From: JAICIG01 sp035532215
GTDB taxonomy: Bacteria > Planctomycetota > Planctomycetia > Pirellulales > JAICIG01
NCBI GenBank assembly: GCA_035532215.1
Contig: DATKRK010000238.1
Span: 1 to 49,817 of the forward strand
DNA: 49,817 nucleotides
Reading direction: 5' to 3'
The notes below the pieces were generated by a model that was given only the letters and a program-made list of their open reading frames with translations, was not told the origin of the DNA and searched no databases. The position numbers and the translations under genes were made by a program. Shown one piece after another: positions 42,809 to 49,817 of this stretch. How positions within the stretch are numbered: position 1 is the first letter of the stretch; each line of letters starts with the position of its first letter.

Positions 42809-43252
42809 CTAGGCTTTCGCCGGGCCGGCGTCGTGTTCCTCTTGGAGAAGCTCGACGATTTCCTGCCACAGCCCCGGCAAGACGTCGGTCGGACAATGGC
42901 GGCTGACGATTTCAAGCGCCTGCGCCGGCGGCAGGCGTTCGGCTAGCGCCAGGCCCGCGGCGGCGATCGAAGGCGAGCGGCTCATGCCGGCGCCGCAGCA
43001 GACCAGCACGGGCACCTTTCGTTCGATGAGCGCGGCCGTCGAATGGATGGCGACCGCCAACAGCGCCGGATCGTTGCCGCAGCCGTCCACCAGGGGAAAT
43101 CGGCAGAACACGATTTCCCGCTGCAAGTCGAAGGCGCGTTCTTCGACCGCCAATTGCACGACGGCGCGAATGCCTCGCGATTCGAGCTTCTCGCTGGCCC
43201 GGCCCTCGCCGAGGCGCCCGAGCCACAACAGAAACGGTTCGACGCGTGTCAC
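42809..43252 (-). CDS. Dual-specificity protein phosphatase-like protein
   Basis: 147 residues from GTG 43252, where AAGGA lies 7 bases upstream; a longer frame to 43363 lacks this. The Cys-x5-Arg signature is in VLVCCGAGMSRSPSIAAA, and an upstream Asp in FPLVDGCGNDP could be the general acid. RGIRAVVQLAVEE and the C-terminal helix fit the DUSP/PTP fold. It would dephosphorylate phospho-Tyr or phospho-Ser/Thr proteins, or a phospholipid. The neighbouring membrane gene may be a partner. Confidence 0.85.
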   Translation of the reverse strand: MTRVEPFLLWLGRLGEGRASEKLESRGIRAVVQLAVEERAFDLQREIVFCRFPLVDGCGNDPALLAVAIHSTAALIERKVPVLVCCGAGMSRSPSIAAAGLALAERLPPAQALEIVSRHCPTDVLPGLWQEIVELLQEEHDAGPAKA

Positions 43253-43376
43253 GACGTATTCCTTGAAAACGAGGCGCGCCCGCCGTTGCGAGTTTAGCAA
43301 GGTTTTTCGCCGTTGGGAGCGCTGCCGGCAACGACGCCGCGATCGATTCGCGCGGGTCGACAAGCCTTCCGCTTTC

Positions 43377-43439
43377 AGACGCCGCGTTCGGGGGGATCGC
43401 GATTGGCGAAGCGCTGCCTGATCGCCGAACGCGGCGTTT
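43377..43439. terminator. Hairpin between phosphatase and regulator genes
   Basis: agacgccgcgttcgg (43377-43391) pairs with ccgaacgcggcgttt (43425-43439) with one mismatch over 15 bases. It lies just downstream of the minus-strand regulator gene (stop at 43462) and could end its message. No T-run. Confidence 0.4.
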
Positions 43440-43461
43440 GGAAACGGAAGGTGCGATCCGG

Positions 43462-44118
43462 TCAGACGCCGACCGGATACATGGCTTCCGCCTGCGACTG
43501 CTGCTGAGCCAGACCGGAGGAGAGGTAAAAATAAATCAGTTCGGAGACGCTGTCCATCTCCATCTTTTCCAGCAGATTCGCGCGATGGTAATCGATCGTC
43601 CGCACGCTAAGCTGCAAGCGCTTGGCAATCTGTTTGGGCGGCTGGAAGGCGGCCAGCAAATCGAGGACCTGTCGCTCGCGGCGCGATAGCTTATCGAGCC
43701 GCTTGAGCGCCGCCTCTCGCGTAGTGCGCTCTTGGTGCTGCGACAAGCTCGCGTCGAGCGCCGCACGAACGGACTGCAGCAGTCGATGTTCGCTCAGCGG
43801 CTTCTCATCGAAGGAGAAGGCGCCGGCCTTCATGGCTTGCACGGCCAACGACACCGAGGCGTAGGCCGTGACGATCACGAACGGGAGGTCCGGCGCGTCC
43901 AAGGCCGTCGTCCGCATCAACTCGAGACCGCTCAGGTCCGAAAGATGCAACTCCGAGACGACGCAACCGGGCGTATCAGGCTGGAATTCTCGCAGGAAGC
44001 TCTCTCCGCAGCGGTGGGACGTGAAGGGCAGCCCGGCGGATTCGAGCCACCCGCAGAATTCGTAATTCGTCTCGCAATCGCCATCGACCACGTGAACGCG
44101 CGCTTCGCTGTAATTCAT
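43462..44118 (-). CDS. FixJ-type response regulator with Glu at the phospho-Asp position
   Basis: 218 residues from ATG 44118. An N-terminal receiver domain (VHVVDGDCETN acidic pair, VIVTAYASVSLA with Thr84, DEKPLSEH with Lys106) and a C-terminal LuxR/FixJ HTH (LSRRERQVLDLLAAFQPPKQIAKRLQLSVRTIDYHRANLLEKM). Where FixJ-type proteins have GCVVLDVRMPGMSG, this one has GCVVSELHLSDLSG, so Glu56 replaces the phosphorylated Asp. It may mimic the phosphorylated state or be phosphate-independent. It is the second gene after the degenerate receiver protein (19 bases apart). Confidence 0.88.
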   Translation of the reverse strand: MNYSEARVHVVDGDCETNYEFCGWLESAGLPFTSHRCGESFLREFQPDTPGCVVSELHLSDLSGLELMRTTALDAPDLPFVIVTAYASVSLAVQAMKAGAFSFDEKPLSEHRLLQSVRAALDASLSQHQERTTREAALKRLDKLSRRERQVLDLLAAFQPPKQIAKRLQLSVRTIDYHRANLLEKMEMDSVSELIYFYLSSGLAQQQSQAEAMYPVGV

Positions 44119-44137
44119 GATTAGGTCCTGTCGGATT

Positions 44138-44614
44138 CTAGGGAGCCGCCGCAAATGCGTTGAATTGCACTTCGTCGACCTTGACGAGTCGCCTGGGGCG
44201 CTGATCGACGTAGTCTCGAAGTTGGCGATGAGCAGCGTCGAATCTTTGCGGCCGCATCAGCAGACTCAACCTGCGAAGAAGTTCGTTCGTGTCGAGCGTT
44301 TGGCGAATCGCATCGCCGTCCGGCGCCGCTTGACCGTCGCCCTCGACGAACGTCTGCGCGCTCCAGAGGATGAATCGAGACGACGGCGCCTCGCTCGAGC
44401 CGTCGATTTCCACGTACGCGGCGAGCTGCGTTCCGACTTTGGAACGAAGCAGCGCCTCGTCGCTCAACACGATTTCAATGTCGGCGTGTGCGCCGATCGC
44501 CGCAATCGCCTCTTCCGTGGCATGGGCGGTAACAACAGCATAACCGTGCTCCGTCAAGCACTGTTCCAAGGCAGACGCGCTAGTGGTTGCCTCAGCGACG
44601 ATGAGAAGTTTCAT
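44138..44614 (-). CDS. Degenerate receiver-like protein
   Basis: 158 residues. The N-terminal half has the receiver pattern: KLLIVAEATTSASALEQCL, HGYAVVTAHATEEAI, then IEIVLSDEALL with Asp52 at the phospho-site position. The acidic metal-binding pair is reduced (VAEA) and no KP motif is seen; the C-terminal half is divergent. It probably does not act as a normal phospho-receiver. It is encoded just upstream of the Glu56 regulator on the same message, so the two may interact. Confidence 0.65.
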   Translation of the reverse strand: MKLLIVAEATTSASALEQCLTEHGYAVVTAHATEEAIAAIGAHADIEIVLSDEALLRSKVGTQLAAYVEIDGSSEAPSSRFILWSAQTFVEGDGQAAPDGDAIRQTLDTNELLRRLSLLMRPQRFDAAHRQLRDYVDQRPRRLVKVDEVQFNAFAAAP

Positions 44615-45003
44615 GATGACCCCGCGGCATCTCCATGAGCACTTATGTATCCGCTACAAATTATCGCCCGTGAAGATGGGAAGCTTGATGTGCGGTGAGG
44701 CAATGCGATGCGCAAATAAGCAGTTCGAGTTCATGATGAACGTTCAAGCGCCGGCGTCGCGGCGCGCGCGGGCAAACTCGCCGCCGCGCTAGGGAAATTT
44801 CCTCTGTCGACGCTTTCGAGCGAGGCTTCCCAAGCGCCCAAGGAATTTCCTCGCTGGCGATCTCGACTCCAAACTGGAGCGAAGCCTATCGAGCCCCGAT
44901 AACAATGCTGTCCATCGGGTATGCCAAAAGCGTCTCGTCCGCATAGGCGTATCGCGACTCCAACGACGGAAACAAGCTGCCTGGTCAAGGAGCGGCATTC
45001 GAC
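44615..45003. promoter_or_regulatory. Divergent control region between regulator genes
   Basis: About 390 bases separate the two minus-strand receiver genes from a plus-strand FixJ-type regulator. It should hold both promoters and possibly binding sites for these regulators. An imperfect inverted pair, ggaaatttcctc (44790-44801) and aaggaatttcctcgc (about 44839-44853), is visible but unproven as an operator. Confidence 0.35.
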
Positions 45004-45696
45004 ATGGAGACGGCTCGCACCGTGTTTGTGGTTGACGACGACCGGAACTGCCGAGAGGCGATCCGTGCAATCGCCGAAACGCTCGGCGCGGCGGTGCTGC
45101 CGTTCGGTTCGGGGGAGGAGTTCCTCGCGCAGTGTACTCCGGAGCAAGCCGGTTGCGTGGTGCTCGACGTGCGAATGCCCGGCATGACGGGACACGAAGT
45201 TTACGAAGCCATGCAGGCGCGAAACATGACGCAGCCGGTCGTCATGGTTACGGCGCACGGAGACATCCCGATGGCCGTGCGCGCCATTCAGCAAGGAGTC
45301 TTCGCATTTTTCGAAAAGCCCTGCCGGGGTCAGGATCTCTGGGAAAGCCTGCGAAGCGCCTTGGCCTACGACGAGCGCGTACGGGCCGAAACCTCGCGGG
45401 TCAGGACGATCCAAGAGCGCTTGAGCGCGCTCGGCGGCGACGAACGCCGGGTGATGGAAATGATGCTGCGGAACGTTCCCAGCAAGACGATCGCGAAACG
45501 TCTGGGGATCAGCATTCGCACCGTCCAGGTCCGTCGCACCGCGGTGTTCGATCGCATGGGCGCCGATTCCATCGCCAGCCTGGCCACGATGATCGAAATG
45601 TTGCGCGCCCACGAAGCGTCAAACGGTTCGCGACTTCGTATGCCAGTACCGCAGTCCAGCCTTTCGCCGGCGGCCGCCCTGGCCCACTCGTTTTAA
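45004..45696 (+). CDS. FixJ-family response regulator, canonical receiver
   Basis: 230 residues. The receiver is complete: VFVVDDDRNC (acidic pocket), Asp55 in GCVVLDVRMPGMTG, Thr83 in VMVTAHGD and Lys105 in FFEKPCRG. The HTH domain (IQERLSALGGDERRVMEMML, SKTIAKRLGISIRTVQVRRTAVFDRMG) is LuxR/FixJ-like, with VQVRR where most have VxxHR. A short Ser/Pro-rich tail follows. No histidine kinase is adjacent. It probably regulates transcription upon phosphorylation and is divergent from the Glu56 regulator. Confidence 0.9.
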   Translation: METARTVFVVDDDRNCREAIRAIAETLGAAVLPFGSGEEFLAQCTPEQAGCVVLDVRMPGMTGHEVYEAMQARNMTQPVVMVTAHGDIPMAVRAIQQGVFAFFEKPCRGQDLWESLRSALAYDERVRAETSRVRTIQERLSALGGDERRVMEMMLRNVPSKTIAKRLGISIRTVQVRRTAVFDRMGADSIASLATMIEMLRAHEASNGSRLRMPVPQSSLSPAAALAHSF

Positions 45697-45968
45697 AACG
45701 CGCTGCCTGCGATCTTTTTCGCCCATCCTTTGCCGCCGAGGGCGGGAGAAGACGCCCCATCTTCCGGCGGCGCCGGCTCGCCCCAAAAGTTTGGACGGGA
45801 CATGGACTTCTCCCGGATTTCCTGGCAGCTTTGCCGGCCGGTTGCTTTCTGATAAGCTTGGACACGCGCCGCTTGGCGCCAGAGGCGCCGGGCGTCGGTT
45901 GGAACATCGGCCCGAAGGCGCTCTTCAGCATCACGCATTCACGAAAAGCCTTCCACCAAAAGGCTTTA

Positions 45969-46041
<73 letters not shown>

Positions 46042-46137
46042 CTCTTGTCTGGCAAGGGTTTACGACGAAAACAGAAAGCTTGCCCGAAATGACGCGACAC
46101 CATTTCCGACACCTATACTCTAGGTTAGGAGGGTCGA

Positions 46138-47289
46138 ATATCAACCAAACCGAGCAAGCCCCGCCCTGATTTCCCGCTCTTTCCGCACGCGAACGGGCAA
46201 TGGTGCAAAAAGATTCGCGGCCATTTCCATTACTTCGGCCCGTGGGCCGATCCCGAAGCCGCGCTGAACCTCTACCTTGACCAGCGCGACGACTTGAAAG
46301 CCGGCCGCAAGCCGCGGAAGGTGTCCGACACCGGCCCGACCGTGGCCGATGGGCTGAATCATTTCCTCTCGGCGAAGAAACTGGCGGAACAGGCCGGCGA
46401 GATACGGCGCCGAAGCTATCTCGACTACGAAACCACATGCGACCGCATCGCGGCCTCGCTCGGGAAGGATAGGCCGCTGAATGACATTGACGCTACCGAC
46501 TTGCAAAAGCTCCGCGCCGACTTGGCCAAAGGCGAGCGAGGCGAACGCGGGCCAACCACGGTCAAGAATGACCTAACGCGCGTGCGGATGGTCATGCTGT
46601 ACTTCAACGAATACTTGGTTGAAAAGCCGATCAAGTACCGCAAAGTGTTGAAGTCCCCCGCCAAGCGGCAGCTACGTGAAGCGGCGAACCTTCGTGGCCC
46701 TCGCATGTTTCAACCGGAAGAGATTCACGCCTTGCTCAAGATCGCTCCGCCGCAGCTACGGGCCATGATCCACCTCGGGATCAATTGCGGCTTCGGAAAC
46801 GCCGACTGCGGAACGCTACCGATCAATCAGCTTGACCTAGCAAAAGGCTGGCACACCTATTGGCGCCCGAAGACGCACAATCCGAGGCGATGCCCCCTAT
46901 GGCCTGAAACAGTCAAGGCACTGAAAGAGGCAATGGAGAAACGGCCAGAACCGGCCAGTGAAGAATTAGGCGGGTTGGTCTTTTTGACGCGGGAGGGCGC
47001 GTGCTGGTCAAAAGAGGCGGGCGATAACGCGATAAGCTCGGAATTCCGAAAACTGCTGCGCGACCTTGGCATCTATCGGCCGCACGTGACATTTTACACG
47101 CTGCGCCGGACGTTCGAGACGATCGCAGCCGTAACCGGCGAGCAAGTCGCCATCGATCATATCATGGGCCACATTGCCCCGACGAACGATATGGCCGCCG
47201 TCTATCGGCAGCAAGTGTTCGACAAGCCGCTCTTGCGCGTGACGAACCACGTTCGGGCGTGGCTGCTTGGCCGAAAGAAGGTGAGCTAG
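46138..47289 (+). CDS. Tyrosine recombinase / integrase, ATA at the expected start
   Basis: The full frame of 383 residues opens with ATA-TCA-ACC at 46138, right after TAGGAGGG, exactly where planctomycete integrases have ATG (expected SKPRPDFPLFPHANGQW, then KKIRGHFHYFGPWADPEAAL). An in-frame stop lies just upstream, and the first ordinary start is TTG 46294, which would delete 52 residues of the N-terminal arm-binding region. The SAM-like core-binding and catalytic domains follow, with IHLGINCGFGNADCGTLP, the HNPRRCPLWPET strand, TLRRTFETIA, DHIMGH and the nucleophile Tyr in MAAVYRQQ. Some usual catalytic positions are replaced (for example Tyr for His in FYTLRR), as in this planctomycete subgroup. 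Confidence 0.88.
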   Translation: MSTKPSKPRPDFPLFPHANGQWCKKIRGHFHYFGPWADPEAALNLYLDQRDDLKAGRKPRKVSDTGPTVADGLNHFLSAKKLAEQAGEIRRRSYLDYETTCDRIAASLGKDRPLNDIDATDLQKLRADLAKGERGERGPTTVKNDLTRVRMVMLYFNEYLVEKPIKYRKVLKSPAKRQLREAANLRGPRMFQPEEIHALLKIAPPQLRAMIHLGINCGFGNADCGTLPINQLDLAKGWHTYWRPKTHNPRRCPLWPETVKALKEAMEKRPEPASEELGGLVFLTREGACWSKEAGDNAISSEFRKLLRDLGIYRPHVTFYTLRRTFETIAAVTGEQVAIDHIMGHIAPTNDMAAVYRQQVFDKPLLRVTNHVRAWLLGRKKVS

Positions 47290-47795
47290 TACCGCTGAAC
47301 GAGTGAATCGGCCGCCGGCTTTCGTCGCCGGCGCACAATCACCGGCTCCGGCGTCCGCCGCCGCTCAAACTCCGCCAAAGCCTCCCGGCTGATCCGATGG
47401 CTGGCCCGTTTGCCGGGGCCGGCCACGTTGACCGCCTTTAGTTCGCCCGACGAAATCCAGCCGCGAACCGAATCGGGGCTAACGCCGAGCTTTCGGGCTG
47501 CCTGGGGAGGCGTTAGAAAGTTGCCTGGCCGCTGCTTGGCCTTCCTTTCAGTCCATGCGAGGATACGCCCCAACGCTTGCAGTCCCTCCCTAGGCGTCAA
47601 GCAGCCTCGCTCCGGCAGTGCAGCGCCATATCCGTGCCGGCAAGCCAAGCGAAATGCTTTTTCGACCGTTTGGGCTATGCCCAGTTTTTCGAAAAAATCG
47701 GCTTCGGCAAATTGCGTGTATACCTCCATGTCGGCGAATTGCGTTTCCAGCCACCTGATGTATTGACGAAGGGTTCTTGGCTCTGATTGCGACAC
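47286..47795 (-). CDS. Excisionase-like HTH protein
   Basis: 169 residues from GTG 47795 with GAGAGGGG upstream. The C-terminal half has a MerR/Xis-type winged helix (LTPPQAARKLGVSPDSVRGWISSGELKA, then RASHRISREALAEFERRR). The N-terminal half is helical without motif. It converges on the integrase with a 4-base overlap of the stops. It probably binds the element's ends or controls integrase direction. Confidence 0.75.
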   Translation of the reverse strand: MSQSEPRTLRQYIRWLETQFADMEVYTQFAEADFFEKLGIAQTVEKAFRLACRHGYGAALPERGCLTPREGLQALGRILAWTERKAKQRPGNFLTPPQAARKLGVSPDSVRGWISSGELKAVNVAGPGKRASHRISREALAEFERRRTPEPVIVRRRRKPAADSLVQRY

Positions 47796-47938
47796 GGTTC
47801 GCCCCTCTCTGAATTCAATGACGCGACATTTAGTTGCTTGAATCGAGTGTAGCGGAGTTGTCCAGGCTGCCTCGCGCGTTCGTGGGCGCGCTGAAGCAAG
47901 GCGAAATCGAAGTCGCGAGCATCAGAGGCCGCCTCGTG

Positions 47939-48088
47939 TCAGCCAGTTACTGCTTGCAAGGCCGCCGTCGCGTCGGGCTTGGATTTGATGACCTGGGTTT
48001 CCAGGCCGTCGTGCTGTAGATAGAAGTCCAGCAGGTGGGCATCGTACTGCTGCCGAAGGAATCCGGTGATTGCCGCGATCGTCTTCAT
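47939..48088 (-). CDS. Possible 49-residue protein
   Basis: ATG 48088 to TGA 47939. It starts MKTIAAITGFLRQQYDAH and continues with a plausible helix-strand pattern and host-like codon use, but lacks a ribosome binding site. A remnant of a larger accessory gene is equally likely. Confidence 0.35.
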   Translation of the reverse strand: MKTIAAITGFLRQQYDAHLLDFYLQHDGLETQVIKSKPDATAALQAVTG

Positions 48089-48814
48089 GGTGATAAAAAG
48101 AGCCTACCTCACCTAGGCGTCAGCCCCGTCTACGCCGCGGTCAAGGCGCTGTGAAATTACGATTTTCGTGTCAGCATCCGCCGGTGATAGGGATTATTTT
48201 GTTTGCATTGTCTGTGATTGTTATTTTCCTATAGAGCCGGAGTAGAAAAAAGCATAGCAATCGTAGCAGGTGACTATAAACAATTGCCAATGTACCATTT
48301 ACGAAACGCCCATGCCTCCGAAATCAGACTGCGCGCTAAGAAAATCGTAGCATTGCAAGGGATGCAAGCCCCATGATCGCTGCGATGAGGGCCGCTGACT
48401 GCCCCCGATGGGCGTATCTGTTCAACCGCATGTCAGTGCCGTGTCAAAGGCCGCTGACACAAGTGATCTCAGACAAACCGCCACGCGGCTGGAGGCTCCC
48501 AGTCTCGCTGGAATCCGCCTGCCCAGTGCCGATGCTGGGACGTCTCCGATCGCGCATCGACCGATCCCTTGCCCGACGTCGGGTCCAGCTTACGCGGAGC
48601 CGATTCGAGCCCCGCCGCCTGCATGAGCGCGACGCCGGCGCGGTCGAGAAGTTACATCGCGGTCCGCGACGAATTCCCTGGCAGATGCGGGATTCCACCA
48701 AAGCAGTTCAAAATGTTCGCGAAAGACGTTAGACCTGGAAAAACCACTATCTCATTTGATTTCGCCAGTTTGGCGACATATATTGGATTGATTGCGTCAA
48801 ATACGAGGATTCAA
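48089..48814. other. Gene-free, partly AT-rich stretch inside the integrated element
   Basis: About 730 bases. 48170-48370 is unusually AT-rich for this genome and could contain promoter or origin-like sequence. The frames between 48372 and 48814 do not look coding. No repeat array was found. Confidence 0.4.
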
Positions 48815-49141
48815 ATGTACAAGATAAATCTGGGCGGAATCACTGTAGAGTGTAGCACATACGAAGAAGCAAAGAAGGTGATAGATGGCTATGTTGGAGC
48901 AACGCCCCTCTCAGCCGCCGTCCCGCCGCCCACGCCTCGGGCGCAAAAGCTCGGTGGTCCAAAGCGCGGCGCCGGCCCCCGAAAATCATGGCTTTTCGCC
49001 CGGTGGCTGGCGGAAAGGGAGAACATCAAGCCCGATGCCGCTCGGACCCGGATCGCTGAGCTTCGCCGCACCGATTATGCCCAGCACGAGGCGCTGGAGG
49101 CTGAGTTTTTTGCGGATTTAGAGGCGAAGCAAACCGTATGA
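48815..49141 (+). CDS. Small accessory protein upstream of the serine recombinase
   Basis: 108 residues from ATG 48815 (GAGG 7 bases upstream). The N-terminus YKINLGGITVECSTYEEA looks like a beta-strand with helix, then a Pro-rich linker, then a helical basic part (WLFARWLAERENIKPDAAR). The stop overlaps the recombinase start as ATGA (49138-49141), so they are coupled. It is likely a DNA-binding or directionality partner; no family recognised. Confidence 0.6.
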   Translation: MYKINLGGITVECSTYEEAKKVIDGYVGATPLSAAVPPPTPRAQKLGGPKRGAGPRKSWLFARWLAERENIKPDAARTRIAELRRTDYAQHEALEAEFFADLEAKQTV

Positions 49142-49531
49142 AGGTATCTACCAAGCTTCTGATCGCCTACTACCGAGTATCGACACAAAAACAGGGTAAA
49201 TCCGGCCTGGGCTTAGCCGCGCAGCAAACTGCCGTGCGAACCTTCGCCCATGCCCAGAACGCCCAGATTATTGCCCATTTTACCGAAGTGGAAAGCGGCA
49301 AATCGGCCAACCGTCCGCAGCTTGCCGCGGCGATCCGCCAGGCACGGGCGTGTGGTGCGACTTTAGTTGTGGGAAAGCTCGATAGGTTGGCCCGGAACGT
49401 CGGCTTCGTCGCTTCATTGATGGATTCCAGTTTGGAGTTCGTGTGCTGCGATAACCCGCACGAGAACAGGTTGACCTTGCATGTCTTAGCGGCGGTGGCT
49501 GAGGACGAGGCCCGGCGGATTTCCGAACGGA
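49138..49531 (+). pseudogene. Serine recombinase / resolvase cut by IS66
   Basis: The N-terminal catalytic domain is intact: YYRVSTQKQGKSGLGL with nucleophile Ser15, ESGKSANRPQL, VVGKLDRLARN and AAVAEDEARRISER. At codon 132 the frame enters unrelated sequence (after 49531), where the IS66-type end gtaaccg starts. The dimer helix and DNA-binding domain are missing. It was probably a resolvase of the integrated element. Confidence 0.85.
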
Positions 49532-49817
49532 GTAACCGTACACCGGCGCCAAGTGGCTCTGGGGCGGGCGGGGCTAGGGGCGGGGGTCGGGAGAATTCTG
49601 GGCCAGCCGTCGCTGAGCACGACGGCGCCGGCGCCGGTCGGCGGCGTCGCGGCGTTCGTCGGTCCGGTAATTGCGAACCGCCTCGGGATGCGATTGTTTC
49701 CAGACGTCGGCGTGCAACGAGCGGTAGTCGGTCGAGCCGGCCAGCAATTGGTCCAGCACGTCCTTCAGGTAGACGTACACGTCCAGGTCGTTCCTCGCCG
49801 CCGTGCTGACGATCGTC
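49532..49817 (-). mobile_element. IS66-family insertion sequence, partial (right end of window)
   Basis: The end gtaaccgtacaccgg at 49532 matches the GTAA-type termini of IS66 elements. The coding part on the minus strand is the transposase C-terminus. The other end, and with it the target-site duplication, lies outside the window. Confidence 0.75.
49574..49817 (-). CDS. IS66-type transposase, C-terminal fragment
   Basis: At least 80 codons; the gene continues past the window edge. The sequence reads STAARNDLDVYVYLKDVLDQL, then WKQSHPEAVRNYRTDER and an Arg-rich tail, as at the C-terminus of IS66 transposases (where YLRDVL and HPxxVRxYR are common). It stops at TAG 49574-49576, 42 bases inside the IS end. 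Confidence 0.75.
   Translation of the reverse strand, partial: TIVSTAARNDLDVYVYLKDVLDQLLAGSTDYRSLHADVWKQSHPEAVRNYRTDERRDAADRRRRRRAQRRLAQNSPDPRP

Noticed and set aside
44731..45612. Minus-strand frame opposite the canonical FixJ regulator
   Set aside because: His/Arg-rich antisense shadow; the plus strand has the full receiver and HTH domains.
46080..46119. ttgccc / tatact as an integrase promoter
   Set aside because: The spacing is 28 bases, too long for a normal -35/-10 pair; tatact alone is not enough.
48373..48732. Frame before the accessory gene in the integrated element
   Set aside because: Basic, low-complexity product without motif; overlapping frames are equally open.

Overview
The window looks like a chromosome segment of a planctomycete, most likely of the Pirellulales type. 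This is inferred from the high GC content, the many TTG and GTG starts, a free-standing RNA polymerase alpha-CTD protein, a secreted VWA protein ending in an STN-like domain, a giant Ycf48/CBM9 protein, the integrase subtype, and the many dispersed palindromic repeats between genes. No database search was possible, so family names rest on motifs read directly from the sequence.

Layout. 1-272 holds two abutting nested inverted-repeat elements; the second supplies the stop codon of a secreted VWA protein (270-2657, minus). 3047-6965 is a plus-strand biosynthetic operon: methyltransferase, FAD oxidoreductase, type III polyketide synthase and a short-chain dehydrogenase. 6983-8617 is a lower-GC cassette of unknown genes, including an NlpC/P60-like protein. 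9389-10891 (minus) is an RNase HII-like protein whose stop codon directly abuts the start of a SixA-type phosphatase. 11325-14471 is a 1,048-residue secreted Ycf48 / PIG-L-like / CBM9 protein. 15013-18535 has the alpha-CTD protein, small conserved proteins, a toxin-antitoxin pair with a frameshifted toxin, and a proteasome-like Ntn-hydrolase candidate. 18728-27425 holds aldose epimerase, an FHA coiled-coil membrane protein, a DksA-type zinc finger protein, HtrA, and two tandem membrane paralogues.

27690-30458 is a lower-GC patch of unknown genes facing a trypsin-like protease. 31345-33477 has a divergent nucleoside hydrolase and TrpD. 33484-39644 is a defence-type island: VapBC, a single-chain MmeI-like restriction-modification enzyme whose middle third has foreign composition, an HsdS relic, a PIN (DUF4411) / HTH-ImmA pair, and a second copy of the MmeI-like C-terminus. 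That copy and the intact gene form direct repeats around the PIN/ImmA pair. 39645-40267 is filled with short palindromes. 40268-45696 has an amino acid permease, a truncated HEPN-like gene, a DUSP-type phosphatase with a membrane protein, and three receiver-domain proteins, two of them lacking the normal phospho-acceptor environment.

At 45969 a tRNA-Lys marks the left edge of an integrated element. It carries a tyrosine integrase whose full-length frame opens at ATA instead of ATG, an excisionase-like HTH protein, a small accessory gene, and a serine recombinase cut by an IS66-family element that runs off the right end.

The best candidates for something new are the stand-alone proteasome-like protein at 17428 with its 74-residue partner, the two-gene unit at 28142-29387, the mosaic restriction enzyme with its repeat-flanked toxin-antitoxin cassette, and the response-regulator trio with a glutamate in place of the phospho-aspartate.
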